Assembly (NCBI GenBank): GCA_963667855.2
Contig: CAXXKI010000019.1
Coordinates: 127,505-191,504 of the forward strand
DNA from: G963667855 sp963667855
Lineage (GTDB): Bacteria; Planctomycetota; Phycisphaerae; UBA1845
Length of the DNA stretch: 64,000 nt
Direction of reading: 5' to 3'
In this document: positions 9,263 to 18,034 of the stretch, one piece after another
How the letters are laid out: each line of letters begins with the position of its first letter
Numbering within the stretch: the first letter of the stretch is position 1
Notes under the pieces: model-generated
The model's database searches: none
What the model was told of the DNA's origin: nothing
Seen by the model: the letters and a program-made list of their open reading frames with translations, nothing else
Translations under genes and position numbers: made by a program

Positions 9263-9408
9263 CACTTTCAACCGCCATACTGGGTGTTAATCAACAGGTA
9301 TTTGAAAGAAAAACGGTGTGGCCAGACAATCCATCCTGTGTATCTACAACCGCTCGGAAAAAACCTCTCCGGAAACGGCGAAAAATCCACCCGTTTTTGT
9401 GCTGCTTT

Positions 9409-10467
9409 CTATAATTGAGTTTGGGCCTGATCGCTTTGAACCTGGCAACCGTTACCGTTGCTTTTAGCCCCGCAGGAATCGCGCACCACTAATTGCGGCC
9501 TGAGCGATACCTTTGTTGGCGGTCTTTTTGGATCAGCAACTCGCTGGCAGAGCACTTCGATCGCTATCGATCCCATTTGCGCCAGTGGTACTCTGACTGT
9601 AGTTAGAGCCGGACGAGTCATGCCCGCAACCCTGGTATCGTCGAAACCGACAATAGCCAGATCAGAAGGAACTCGAATGCCCTTTTCCTGAGCGACGGCC
9701 AGTATTCCAGCAGCCATCTCATCGTTGGCGGCAAATACACAATGCCCAGGACCTGCCCATGTCGCGATATGCTCAGCGGCCAACTCACACGCACGATCAT
9801 AGCTGTAATCGAGGTGATAAATATCGTCTGAATTGTATGGCAAACCGGCCGCCTGCAATACCTCTTCATACGCCTTGCGACGAACCATGGTATCGGCGTT
9901 GGTTTGCAAACCACCTACGAAAAATATCCTATTAGCACCACAGTTATCCACCAGATGCCTCATGACCGCCAGTGCACCGCTTCGCTGATCGATCATTACG
10001 CTGTCGTGTTGTGTATCTTCAAGAAAATCATCCAGTATGGTTACGGGAATACGGAAACCGGCCAACAATTCCTCTATCCGGTCGGTAACCTCCGAAACCA
10101 TTACGGCCATTCCATCCACTATTGAGCGCTGGCTTATCCCCTCTAAGAGGGCATGAGCGTCATCAACGTCCTTGGCAGAGGATACCACCAGGTTGTAGCC
10201 CAGCTCCCTAGCCTTGGCGTTGGCACCGCGGATAACTTCGGAGTAGAACCCACCATGCATATCCGGGAGAACCAACCCGAGCATCTCACTTTTTTGAAGC
10301 ATAAGCCCGCGAGCGAAAACATTCGGCTTGTAATCAAGCTCGGCTATCGCTTTCTCTACGCGTTCCAGAGTAACCTTGTTGACCAGCTCCCGCCGATTTA
10401 GCACTCTGGAAACAGTACTGATGGATACGTTTGCCCGCTTTGCAACATCTTCGATAGAAACGGCCAT
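9409..10467 (-). CDS. LacI-family transcriptional regulator
   Basis: 352 residues. The N-terminal LacI HTH reads VSIEDVAKRANVSISTVSRV, followed by the hinge helix region ELDYKPNVFARGL. The periplasmic-binding-protein-like effector domain spans about 60-335, with the signature NDEMAAGILAVAQEKGIRVP and VGFDDTRVAGMTRPALTTV. ATG 10467 is preceded by GGGGA. It is divergent from the GH144-like gene at 10557 with a LacI-type operator in between, so it probably represses that gene and perhaps itself. The inducer is likely a sugar derived from the glucanase substrate (inference). Confidence 0.92.
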   Translation of the reverse strand: MAVSIEDVAKRANVSISTVSRVLNRRELVNKVTLERVEKAIAELDYKPNVFARGLMLQKSEMLGLVLPDMHGGFYSEVIRGANAKARELGYNLVVSSAKDVDDAHALLEGISQRSIVDGMAVMVSEVTDRIEELLAGFRIPVTILDDFLEDTQHDSVMIDQRSGALAVMRHLVDNCGANRIFFVGGLQTNADTMVRRKAYEEVLQAAGLPYNSDDIYHLDYSYDRACELAAEHIATWAGPGHCVFAANDEMAAGILAVAQEKGIRVPSDLAIVGFDDTRVAGMTRPALTTVRVPLAQMGSIAIEVLCQRVADPKRPPTKVSLRPQLVVRDSCGAKSNGNGCQVQSDQAQTQL

Positions 10468-10520
10468 TTATTCGTTCCCCACAAATACACCCCGGCTACG
10501 AAAGAGCCAGTCCAACTTTT

Positions 10521-10534
10521 TGACAGCGCTTTCA
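10521..10534. promoter_or_regulatory. LacI-type operator
   Basis: TGACAGCGCTTTCA, a 14-bp near-palindrome with the central CG typical of LacI/GalR operators (one mismatch from TGAAAGCGCTTTCA). It lies in the 89-bp gap between the LacI gene and the divergent glycoside hydrolase, 23 bp before the hydrolase ATG. Confidence 0.65.
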
Positions 10535-10556
10535 TAGTACCGTATCGTGGTCAATT

Positions 10557-11969
10557 ATGCGATCACTGACTCTAATTATAACCACCGTAACATTTTTTTC
10601 ACTCCAACTTAATTGCGCTCGCGGTTCTGAGCCCGATAAGAACATTCTCAGAACTCCGGAAACGCAAAAAGCGATCAACTACCAATTCTCAGAGCAAGAG
10701 AACGCCCTGCTTGATGAAATCCAGCACGGCTGCTTCCTCTACTTCTGGAAAGAGGCTGGAAAAGCCGGATTGGCGAAAGATCGGAGGAAAGCTCCGGTGG
10801 CGAGTACGGCCGCTGTTGGTTTCCAGCTCTCCGCTCTGCCTATTGGAGTCGAACGTGGTTGGATCACCCGGGAGCAAGGACGGGATCGCGCGGAAAAGAT
10901 TCTGCGAAGTCTCATTGATCGCAAGGATAACAAGCACGCGGGTATTTACTACCACTTCGTGGATTACGACACCGGTGGTTGCTCGACCAGCGGATATGAA
11001 GAGCTGGCCAGCACTATCGATTCCGCGCTGTTAATGGCCGGCGCAGTCCCCGCGGCCGAGTACTTCGGAGGCGAGGTCAAGAAGCTGGTCGAACGCCTTC
11101 ACGCTGACGCCAACTGGAGGGCATTCTCCAAAGGCGCTAATGGGGAATTATCAATGGGCTGGTACCCTGACGTCTCAGGGCACCCGGAGGGTAAAGGTAA
11201 TTTCCACGGGGCACTATGGCATTGCACATCGTGCGAAGAGCGAATCACGTATTTCATGGCCATCGCCGCTCCCGATCCCAAAAACGCTGTGGACGCCAAG
11301 GTTTTCTACGGGTTGCAGCGTCCCATCGGCAGGCACAAGAATATGAAGCCCTATGTGATTTCACCCCAGGGCACCATGTTCCACTACTTTTTCAGTCATT
11401 GCTGGATCGATTGGCGTAACCTCAATCCGGACAACCCGGCGTTGTTCGGATACAAGTCGCCGCAAGTCGACTGGTTTGAAAACTCACGCCGGGCAACCCT
11501 AACCCACAGGCAGCGATGCCTGGAACATGCGGATAAATTCAAGACCTTCGGTGGTAACCGCTGGGGGCAAAGCGCCTGTGCCGCAAGAGACGGCTACGTC
11601 GTACCTCACGTACAACCCAACATGGTCAACGTGGACTGCTGGGCGGATGGAACCGTGGCTCCCTACGCGGCCGGCGCGGCGATCATGTTCACCCCAGCTG
11701 AGAGTATCGCCGCCTTGAAGGAATTCCGTAATTTAAAGAACAGTAAGGGCAAACCACTGGCATGGTGGGATCCCGCCGACGGAGGATACGGCCTGGTGGA
11801 TTGCTTTAACCTGGATCAGGATTTTGCCAGCGACGACTACGTGGGCATAGACCACGGGCCACTGCTTCTGGGTATTGAGAATGCCCGCACAGGTCTGATC
11901 TGGAAACTATTCATGCAGAGCGACACGGTTAAACGCGGTATCGAGAGGATGAAGATATCTCAGCGATAG
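10557..11969 (+). CDS. exported glucoamylase-like/GH144-type glycoside hydrolase
   Basis: 470 residues with an N-terminal signal peptide (MRSLTLIITTVTFFSLQLNC, then ARGSE). The body matches the glucoamylase-like (alpha/alpha)6 family that includes GH144 endo-beta-1,2-glucanases: LLDEIQHGCFLYFWKEAG, STAAVGFQLSALPIGVERGW, DTGGCSTSGYEEL and DHGPLLLGIENARTGLIW. It is probably active on a glucan in the periplasm or at the surface; beta-1,2-glucan specificity is plausible, not shown. There is no strong Shine-Dalgarno before ATG 10557. Control by the divergent LacI protein is suggested by the operator at 10521. A Cys near residue 20 could indicate lipidation, but the lipobox is poor. Confidence 0.82.
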   Translation: MRSLTLIITTVTFFSLQLNCARGSEPDKNILRTPETQKAINYQFSEQENALLDEIQHGCFLYFWKEAGKAGLAKDRRKAPVASTAAVGFQLSALPIGVERGWITREQGRDRAEKILRSLIDRKDNKHAGIYYHFVDYDTGGCSTSGYEELASTIDSALLMAGAVPAAEYFGGEVKKLVERLHADANWRAFSKGANGELSMGWYPDVSGHPEGKGNFHGALWHCTSCEERITYFMAIAAPDPKNAVDAKVFYGLQRPIGRHKNMKPYVISPQGTMFHYFFSHCWIDWRNLNPDNPALFGYKSPQVDWFENSRRATLTHRQRCLEHADKFKTFGGNRWGQSACAARDGYVVPHVQPNMVNVDCWADGTVAPYAAGAAIMFTPAESIAALKEFRNLKNSKGKPLAWWDPADGGYGLVDCFNLDQDFASDDYVGIDHGPLLLGIENARTGLIWKLFMQSDTVKRGIERMKISQR

Positions 11970-12405
11970 GCCTGACGCACCCTTATAGTACCTGCAGGAG
12001 AATAAGGTAAAGCTGCCAAGAAAAATCGTTCAATGTTATTTACTGCAGCCTTCTTATCTACACTGAAGAGACAGACTCTGTCATATGAAATGGATTCTTC
12101 GTAGAATGCTGGTAGCTTCTTAACAGATGGGTTAAACCTCGTTTCGACGCCAGCGATTTCAGTATCGGTCCTATATCAAAAAGCTTTGACTATACGTTGT
12201 CGAAGAATGGCCACTATTCGTCGTTACAACGTACTGTTTTACGAATCTGAAATAATCGTCCTTACCCGCTATTTCAAATCAAACTTTCCGGGTCGAACGC
12301 TACAACAAAATCGAAGTTATTTTCACAGGTTGTCGAGATAACTGCTCGAAAATACAGCCAGCGTATTCCAGCAACCCCGGCCACCTCACGGGAGCGTCAG
12401 CAGCA
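11970..12405. other. gene-free interval
   Basis: 436 bp with no supported ORF, strong hairpin or recognised repeat. It is moderately AT-rich. Confidence 0.5.
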
Positions 12406-12741
12406 ATGAAAGAGAAACGTAAATTCCCCAGAGAGCAAGTGCTGGCCAACGACGCACAGGCGTTCGTTCAGCTCCCCGATGGCAGGGAACTTCACGGCAA
12501 GGTCCATGATGTTTCAGAGGGTGGAGCGAGGATCGACGGCGAAACAACAGGACTGTCCCAAGGCGATCAGGTCGATATCATCTTTTTGTTCCCTTCTGGG
12601 GAAAAAGTAAAACACAACTGCCAGATACGCCATGTGGATTCGGCTGGGAAGTATTTCGGAATAGAATATCACGGCCTGCCGGAGGTACTCAGCAAGCCTG
12701 AAGACTTCGCTGAAAGCGAGAACATTCGCGTGATACTCTAA
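12406..12741 (+). CDS. PilZ-domain protein
   Basis: 111 residues, essentially a single PilZ domain. The c-di-GMP-binding motifs are present: RKFPRE near the N-terminus (RxxxR-like) and DVSEGGARI (DxSxxG) around 36-44, followed by beta strands such as DQVDIIFLFPSGE and KYFGIEYHG. Single-domain PilZ proteins usually act as c-di-GMP adaptors controlling motility, polysaccharide export or transcription. There is no obvious operon partner; a hairpin follows at 12822. Confidence 0.88.
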   Translation: MKEKRKFPREQVLANDAQAFVQLPDGRELHGKVHDVSEGGARIDGETTGLSQGDQVDIIFLFPSGEKVKHNCQIRHVDSAGKYFGIEYHGLPEVLSKPEDFAESENIRVIL

Positions 12742-12821
12742 CCAGCACACCAGGGCTCATAACCCCAATCACTGCCCAATCGCCGATTCTGAATAAAAAC
12801 TATCGCCCGATAAAACTATCG

Positions 12822-12855
12822 ATACCGATAATAACCCGCCTTATCGGTATTTCCT
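12822..12855 (+). terminator. hairpin after PilZ gene
   Basis: Perfect 10-bp stem ATACCGATAA (12822-12831) and TTATCGGTAT (12841-12850) with a 9-base loop, followed by TTCCTTAAA. The T-run is weak, so termination is only likely. Confidence 0.5.
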
Positions 12856-12921
12856 TAAATCATGGAAAACTAAACCAAGTTCCCCACTTGGCGTCATGTG
12901 TGTTTTAATTATATTCTTCCC

Positions 12922-12951
12922 TTGACCAGTTCTTTACTCTGTAACTTATTT
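12922..12951 (+). promoter_or_regulatory. possible promoter of the PEP-CTERM gene
   Basis: TTGACC (12922-12927), 18-bp spacer, TTATTT (12946-12951), 20 bp before the start codon. The -35 match is good and the -10 match is poor. Confidence 0.3.
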
Positions 12952-12971
12952 CACAATCAAAGGAAACTAAA

Positions 12972-13988
12972 TTGTTTAAAACCAGTATATACGCAGCTTT
13001 TCTATCTACCTGTCTGATCGCCTCGGGTGCGGTAGCCACCACCATCAACCCGTTTGATTTCAATGTTTACAGTTTAGGGGATATCGGAACTGAGCACTCC
13101 GGTTACCGCAGCGATTTCCAGGGTATAGCGGGAGCAGGTGGAAGCGCCTATTTCAACGGTTTCAGCCTGCACGATGTCGCGGCGTCCGGTCCGGGTACGC
13201 CCTATTCTCTTTATGCCGGAGGTAACGCCTACATAGGCGGATCGATCAATAACGGTGGTATAGAAGCGGGCGGGAACGTCCATATAAACGGCGCCAGCGT
13301 CGACGGAAATTTGAATATTGGCGGCAGCCTCTACGGCACCGGCGGAAGCATCAGTGGAAACGCATACATGAGCGGGACCGATTATACCGGATACTCTGTG
13401 AGCGTATCGGGAAACATAGTTGAACAAAACCTCTACCAGCCTACCTTCGACCTGCAATCCACCAGTAACTACTTCCTCAATGCCAGTGATAGCGTTGGGA
13501 AAATGCAGGCGAACACCTCCTACACCGAACAGTGGGGGAAGATGAGTGTAGCCCTTTCATCTGGCACCAACGTGCTGGAGCTGAAAAGCGACGATCTTAA
13601 AGGCCTCTGGAACGTGGACATAACCGGTCCCGATGATGCCACCCTGTTTATCAACATTACCGATGACGACGTATCGCTTTCGCCCAGCTTGAGCTGGACT
13701 TATTCGGGCGGCATCGGCGCGGAAAACGTCCTGCTCAACCTGGCGTTTGCTGATAAGCTGAAGATCAACGGCGGAAGCCACACGGTGAACATTCTCGCAC
13801 CGAACGCTGATGTTCAATTTCCCTACGGGCTGGTCACCGGAAACCTTATAACCGGCTCATTGACCGGCGGAGGACAGGTGAATTCCGGAGCGTTCGTGAA
13901 TGACCGCATCATACCGGAGCCGACTTCTCTGCTTCTGCTGGGATTAGGCGGGCTGGTATTAATTCGCCGTAAGTGTATACGTAGATAA
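12972..13988 (+). CDS. choice-of-anchor A family PEP-CTERM surface protein
   Basis: 338 residues. The start is TTG at 12972 with AGGA 7 bases upstream; no ATG gives a complete signal peptide. The signal peptide is MFKTSIYAAFLSTCLIASGA. The mature part is Gly/Asn/Ser-rich with repeated strands (GGNAYIGG, AGGNVHING, DGNLNIGGSLYG, ISGNAYMSG) and matches choice-of-anchor A domains. The C-terminus ends PEPTSLLLLGLGGLVLIRRK, the PEP-CTERM sorting signal recognised by exosortase. It is predicted to be processed and surface-attached or released into extracellular matrix. No exosortase lies in this window. A terminator follows. Confidence 0.93.
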   Translation: MFKTSIYAAFLSTCLIASGAVATTINPFDFNVYSLGDIGTEHSGYRSDFQGIAGAGGSAYFNGFSLHDVAASGPGTPYSLYAGGNAYIGGSINNGGIEAGGNVHINGASVDGNLNIGGSLYGTGGSISGNAYMSGTDYTGYSVSVSGNIVEQNLYQPTFDLQSTSNYFLNASDSVGKMQANTSYTEQWGKMSVALSSGTNVLELKSDDLKGLWNVDITGPDDATLFINITDDDVSLSPSLSWTYSGGIGAENVLLNLAFADKLKINGGSHTVNILAPNADVQFPYGLVTGNLITGSLTGGGQVNSGAFVNDRIIPEPTSLLLLGLGGLVLIRRKCIRR

Positions 13989-14037
13989 TCGCAGACAAAA
14001 CGCAACTGCGTTCTAAAAAACAACCGTCGTATCGAAC

Positions 14038-14076
14038 CCGGCGCTGGTGGCAACCGTCAGCGCCGGTTTGACGTTT
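14038..14076 (+). terminator. terminator of the PEP-CTERM gene
   Basis: Perfect 9-bp stem CCGGCGCTG (14038-14046) and CAGCGCCGG (14058-14066) with an 11-base loop, followed by TTTGACGTTTT. Confidence 0.75.
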
Positions 14077-14201
14077 TACGGGTGCTTGGAGAGCTACGAC
14101 TGGCGATATATATGGTTCCGTCCGAATCAAGCGAGCTTCCTGGTTCCAGGGGTACGTTGCGATCAAGCGGGAAAATCCTGCCCAGCGTTGCGAAACCGAC
14201 C

Positions 14202-14258
14202 ATTTTCAACACCATCGTAAATGGTCTCGACTATTTTACGATGGTGTTGAAAATAGTC
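14202..14258. repeat. 20-bp perfect inverted repeat with alternative hairpin
   Basis: 14202-14221 and 14235-14254 are perfect reverse complements over 20 bp, with a 13-base loop. The right arm also lies in a competing 9-bp hairpin, GACTATTTT (14229-14237) with AAAATAGTC (14250-14258). There is no T-run. It lies about 215 bp before the next start. Confidence 0.7.
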
Positions 14259-14472
14259 AGAATAAAAACCGCGAAATGCACTTATGATACATTGCAGATT
14301 AAAAACTCAAGCAACACACTTAAGTATTACAACCTGATAAACCTTTTTGCTTATTTTTCCAGAAAACCAGTCGCGGAAATACGTACGACGACAAAACCAA
14401 ACCCTTATATAATGTTTACTCTGATTGGCTTGAGTACTAATATAGTATATACCGTACATGAATGGAGGATGC

Positions 14473-15066
14473 ATGATCAAGCTTACAGACGTGTCACGAA
14501 TACTAAAGGGACATTACATCGTTGTATCATTGCTTTGCTCTGTCTATTTAGTCTGTCTCACGTTGTGTATTGTTGGCAGTTCTTCGAGATCTTGCATGCG
14601 TCTTGCCGGCCTAGATAGCGTTTCACTTTTCCTGGAGGGCAATAGTGGAAAAGTTGGATTTGTTTTAATTACCTCACATGAACCTACAGCTTATAAAGTA
14701 TTTGTGGATTGGTTCGGCAGTAAGGATTACACTGAAACAGAAGAGGCTATTCGAGAGAATAAAACTCTAGCATACCAACGTTACCGATCAAAAGCTGGCG
14801 GCTGGTGGCAACGAAGCGAATGGATTGCGTCGATGTTTGGCTGGCGCACTCTTGACCTGGAATATATCGATTTAAGAGTTTTGTATATGCCTTCCTGGTT
14901 ACCGTTTACCGCAATCAACTTGCTCCTGGGCAGTTGGCTTATTTTGCGAACCGCTCGCTGCATGTGGCGTAAACATCATAACCAATGCATGGCATGTGGT
15001 TACGCTTTACGCGAGCTAACGGAAAACCGTTGCCCGGAATGTGGACGCTCGTTTATAATGCGTTAA
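14473..15066 (+). CDS. membrane protein with C-terminal zinc ribbon
   Basis: 197 residues from ATG 14473, which has GGAGG 4 bases upstream; ATG 14458 is in frame but precedes that site. A hydrophobic helix near 12-33 and another near 145-165 flank a soluble region of about 110 residues. The C-terminus is a zinc ribbon, CMACGYALRELTENRCPECG. This CxxCGY...CPECG tail recurs in several membrane proteins in the window (30790, 43413) and is common in Planctomycetota. The function is unknown. Confidence 0.75.
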   Translation: MIKLTDVSRILKGHYIVVSLLCSVYLVCLTLCIVGSSSRSCMRLAGLDSVSLFLEGNSGKVGFVLITSHEPTAYKVFVDWFGSKDYTETEEAIRENKTLAYQRYRSKAGGWWQRSEWIASMFGWRTLDLEYIDLRVLYMPSWLPFTAINLLLGSWLILRTARCMWRKHHNQCMACGYALRELTENRCPECGRSFIMR

Positions 15067-15158
15067 GCAGCAGTAAGTCACGACTGACATCGCGTCCTAA
15101 CCGCTGAAACGTATTACCCAATAGCCAATAGTGCATTAAAAATACCCAACAAAAAAAG

Positions 15159-16472
15159 GGTTCATCCGACTAAAGCGTACATGGACTAGCAAAAAGGCGG
15201 ACATGATGTTCTCATCTGAGGTTGTCAAAGACTTCAGATACAGGAGACGCCATCATGTCCACCAGCTTACTATATCACGGATTCGGGGTTCGTGGCTATA
15301 TTTACGAACGAACAGAATACAAGCACGGCCAGGTTTTTTTCTCGCTCAGCCAGCCACGAAACACCCTGCGGTGTTCAGCCTGTGGTTCAAAGAATGTTGC
15401 TCCCCGTGGCCACACTGAGCGGAGTTTCAAATCGGTACCAATCGGTGGCAAGGCAGTGAAAATCGTTCTTCCTATCCCTCGCGTTGAGTGTTCAGACTGC
15501 GAAGTCATCCGACAGGTGGAGATTGGATTTGCCGATCGCCGCCGGAGTTACACCCGGTCGTTTGAACGATATGCGTTGGATCTCTTGCGTCATATGACGA
15601 TTAAGGATGTGGCCGAACACCTGCAGGTTAGTTGGGATGTTATTAAGAAGATACATAAACAGGATCTGCTTAAGCGGTTTGTCCGTCCAAAGCTCAAGCA
15701 TTTACGCCAAATAGCTATCGATGAAATCTCGATCGGCAAAGGTCACCGCTACTTGACCGTAGTACTCGATTTAGAGCGTGGTGCGGTGGTGTATGTGGGC
15801 GATGGCAAGGGAAAAGAAGCTCTCAAACCGTTCTGGAACCGATTGCGAAAATCCCGAGCGAAAGTCAAAGCGGTAGCCACTGACATGTCTCCGGCCTACA
15901 TTGATGCGGTCTCGAGTAATCTGCCAAACGCTGCACTGGTTTTCGACCGCTTTCACGTAATGAAGCTTTTCAACGATAAATTGTCGGAGTTGCGAAGAGA
16001 TCTGTACCGTGAAGCCAAGGATCAGTTGCACAAGAATGTGCTCAAGGGGACGCGATGGTTGCTGCTGATGAATCCCGAAAACTTGAACTCTGATAGCAGT
16101 GGACTAAAGCGTCTTGAAAAAGCGTTACACCTCAATCAACCTCTGGCCACGGCCTACTACATGAGGGAGGAACTACGCGAAGTCTGGGAACAGGAAGACG
16201 GCGAGGCCGCCCAGGCCCATCTGATGGATTGGATATTTCAAGCGGAGGCCAGCGGAGTCAGGATGCTCAAAAAGTTTGCCCAAACACTCCGCCTTCATGC
16301 GTTTGGTATATTAGCGTATTATGATTATCCAATATCAACCGGTCCTCTCGAAGGAACAAACAATAAGATCAAGACCATGAAACGCCAGGCCTATGGATTT
16401 AGAGATAAGGAATTCTTCAAACTGAAAATCCTCGCCATTCACGAAACAAAGTACGCGTTAGTCGGATGAACC
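15159..16472 (+). mobile_element. ISL3-family insertion sequence, intact
   Basis: 1,314-bp element. The 22-bp terminal inverted repeats begin GGTTCATCCGACTAA (15159-15180) and match the reverse complement of 16451-16472 with one mismatch. It is flanked by perfect 8-bp direct repeats AAAAAAAG (15151-15158 and 16473-16480), the duplication length typical of ISL3. It carries one transposase gene whose stop codon lies inside the right inverted repeat. Confidence 0.95.
15255..16469 (+). CDS. ISL3-family transposase
   Basis: 404 residues from ATG 15255 (GGAG about 10 bases upstream; an in-frame start at 15222 lacks a site). The N-terminal zinc finger region CSACGSKNV...VECSDCEVIRQ is followed by an HTH (MTIKDVAEHLQVSWDVIKKI). 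A DDE domain follows: DEISIGKGHRYLTVVLD, ATDMSPAYIDAV, FDRFHVMKLFN, and the C-terminal Glu in STGPLEGTNNKIKTMKRQAYG. All are hallmarks of ISL3 transposases. The ORF is full length, so the element may be active. Confidence 0.96.
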   Translation: MSTSLLYHGFGVRGYIYERTEYKHGQVFFSLSQPRNTLRCSACGSKNVAPRGHTERSFKSVPIGGKAVKIVLPIPRVECSDCEVIRQVEIGFADRRRSYTRSFERYALDLLRHMTIKDVAEHLQVSWDVIKKIHKQDLLKRFVRPKLKHLRQIAIDEISIGKGHRYLTVVLDLERGAVVYVGDGKGKEALKPFWNRLRKSRAKVKAVATDMSPAYIDAVSSNLPNAALVFDRFHVMKLFNDKLSELRRDLYREAKDQLHKNVLKGTRWLLLMNPENLNSDSSGLKRLEKALHLNQPLATAYYMREELREVWEQEDGEAAQAHLMDWIFQAEASGVRMLKKFAQTLRLHAFGILAYYDYPISTGPLEGTNNKIKTMKRQAYGFRDKEFFKLKILAIHETKYALVG

Positions 16473-16491
16473 AAAAAAAGTATCTCTAACG

Positions 16492-16517
16492 GTAAAAGGG
16501 ACATCTCTGATTTTTCG
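16492..16517. repeat. REP-like AAAAGGGACATCTCTGAT copy
   Basis: AAAAGGGACATCTCTGAT differs by two positions or so from AAAAGGGGACATCACTGAT at 39361. It sits just outside the ISL3 element and downstream of the convergent 16532 gene. Confidence 0.45.
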
Positions 16518-16531
16518 TTATCACTATGCAT

Positions 16532-17257
16532 TCATTTAACACCAACAGTTTCCGGCTCGTTCAGATAGGCCTGAAATGCTCCTTCAAATTCCTCCCACCA
16601 TTGGGAGCCTATTGAAAAAGATGCCAGGTCGGCGTGGCAGTCGAGTTGGGCAATGGCGTTCAGGTTCGCATCTTTTTTCTGCATGCTTCTCAGCCGCTCG
16701 GCGAAGGCTTTGTTCACGATCCGTACATCCTCATACGATTTTGCCAGGTTCTTTAATTCCCAATCCGGCGTCTGGCCGTGCTGCTGCTTGAAATACTGAG
16801 CCAGCAGGTACATGGAAACCGCGCGGAACGTGGTCTGAGCGGTTGTGGAAAACGGAAGATGCGTAAACGCCATCGGTCGGAGCTTATCCAGGTGCGGGCA
16901 CCCGCTGGTGGCCATCACCAGCCCCATGAGCGAACTTACCGCGTCCTGCAGGGAGCATTCCTTGTAGTAGCTCCTCGCCTCAGTGGCAATGGTAACTCCA
17001 ACCCGATCATAGGAAATGCGGCTACAGAAGGTACTGCTGACCGGGACAAGGTTGTAAGCTACGGGGCATACCTCACACATGTCGGCACTGAGTGTGCAAT
17101 TCGGGCATTGGTTAAACTCAAGACGAACCCAGTCCGGGATCTCCTCGACCTTTTCAGAAACCATTTCCAGCGAGGGCAGGTTCAGCTTGACCTCCAACTG
17201 CCTGACATCGCCATCGGCAAACCGGAATGAATAGACAATGCTCTCAAAGTCGGCCAT
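16532..17257 (-). CDS. conserved-looking hypothetical with Cys motifs
   Basis: 241 residues, no signal peptide or membrane segment. It starts MADFESIVYSFRFADGDVRQ, then a Cys-rich block FNQCPNCTLSADMCEVCPVA around 48-67 that could bind metal, and a helical C-terminal half with TSGCPHLDKLRPMAF. I do not recognise a characterised family with certainty. It lies immediately beyond the ISL3 element but is not disrupted by it. No operon partner was seen; the 17438 gene is on the same strand, about 180 bp upstream. Confidence 0.65.
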   Translation of the reverse strand: MADFESIVYSFRFADGDVRQLEVKLNLPSLEMVSEKVEEIPDWVRLEFNQCPNCTLSADMCEVCPVAYNLVPVSSTFCSRISYDRVGVTIATEARSYYKECSLQDAVSSLMGLVMATSGCPHLDKLRPMAFTHLPFSTTAQTTFRAVSMYLLAQYFKQQHGQTPDWELKNLAKSYEDVRIVNKAFAERLRSMQKKDANLNAIAQLDCHADLASFSIGSQWWEEFEGAFQAYLNEPETVGVK

Positions 17258-17437
17258 ATAAACACCCCGCTACCATAAACGATTTCAAAAAGACCAAACG
17301 CCCATTACAGAAGGCACAAATTCTCTGTCGGCAACACCGGCAGATTGATTCACCGGATATCCAATCCGAATGAAAGGGTTATTTAGCAGGTAAGGTTAAA
17401 GGCGTTTTATGCGATTTGAGTTAACAACAGGCAAGGA

Positions 17438-17836
17438 TCAGGAACGCTTTTCGGCTTCTTTGCTGTATCGAGCATCAATCAACCCGGCCGCCAGTCTGGC
17501 GGTTACTTCCTCAATAGAAGTACCTTTGGGCAGCAAGGCCGTATGCTCGCCATCGCTCACATAGGGAAATTCGTTGCTACCTTTCAGCCAGAGACTTGAA
17601 TGCGTCTTCGGGTGCGGCCCCAGCAGGATCGCCAGTTTGCGCCTGGCGGACGATGACTGTTTACCCGATACAGCTTCGCCAGCCTCATTTTTCGTACATT
17701 TCCGAGTTGAAACCAGGACCAGTTCCGGTTTGCAATAATTAACCCACAGAAGAAAAACAACCGCGGGAAATAGAACCAGCAGGCCATACGGTCCCCACAT
17801 CACCATGTTCTCAACTGATACCGCGCCAATAATCAT
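17438..17836 (-). CDS. small membrane-anchored hypothetical
   Basis: 132 residues. One N-terminal hydrophobic helix (GPYGLLVLFPAVVFLLWVNY, about 15-34) is followed by a basic cytoplasmic-type region and a mixed C-terminal domain ending EEVTARLAAGLIDARYSKEAEKRS. No family was recognised. Confidence 0.55.
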   Translation of the reverse strand: MIIGAVSVENMVMWGPYGLLVLFPAVVFLLWVNYCKPELVLVSTRKCTKNEAGEAVSGKQSSSARRKLAILLGPHPKTHSSLWLKGSNEFPYVSDGEHTALLPKGTSIEEVTARLAAGLIDARYSKEAEKRS

Positions 17837-17974
17837 CTCAGGCCCCTCACGTGTGTAATGACCGTTTCCGGAAATCGCCAGACGGCTCTACAAAGAGAGC
17901 ACCAGCAGCCTGTATGATCACATTATAAAGGGAATTGGGCGTCGTTTTTGATAGGGAATATCCCTTTACATTGA

Positions 17975-18010
17975 AAAAGCCCGTTTACCGTGCGGCAAAC
18001 GGGCTTGTTT
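17975..18010 (-). terminator. terminator for the 18035 gene
   Basis: 10-bp stem AAGCCCGTTT (17977-17986) and AAACGGGCTT (17998-18007). Read on the minus strand it is followed by TTTTTC. A small palindrome AGGGAATATCCCT lies just beyond, at 17953-17965. Confidence 0.8.
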
Positions 18011-18034
18011 AAACGAATTAATTGAGTTAACGTC

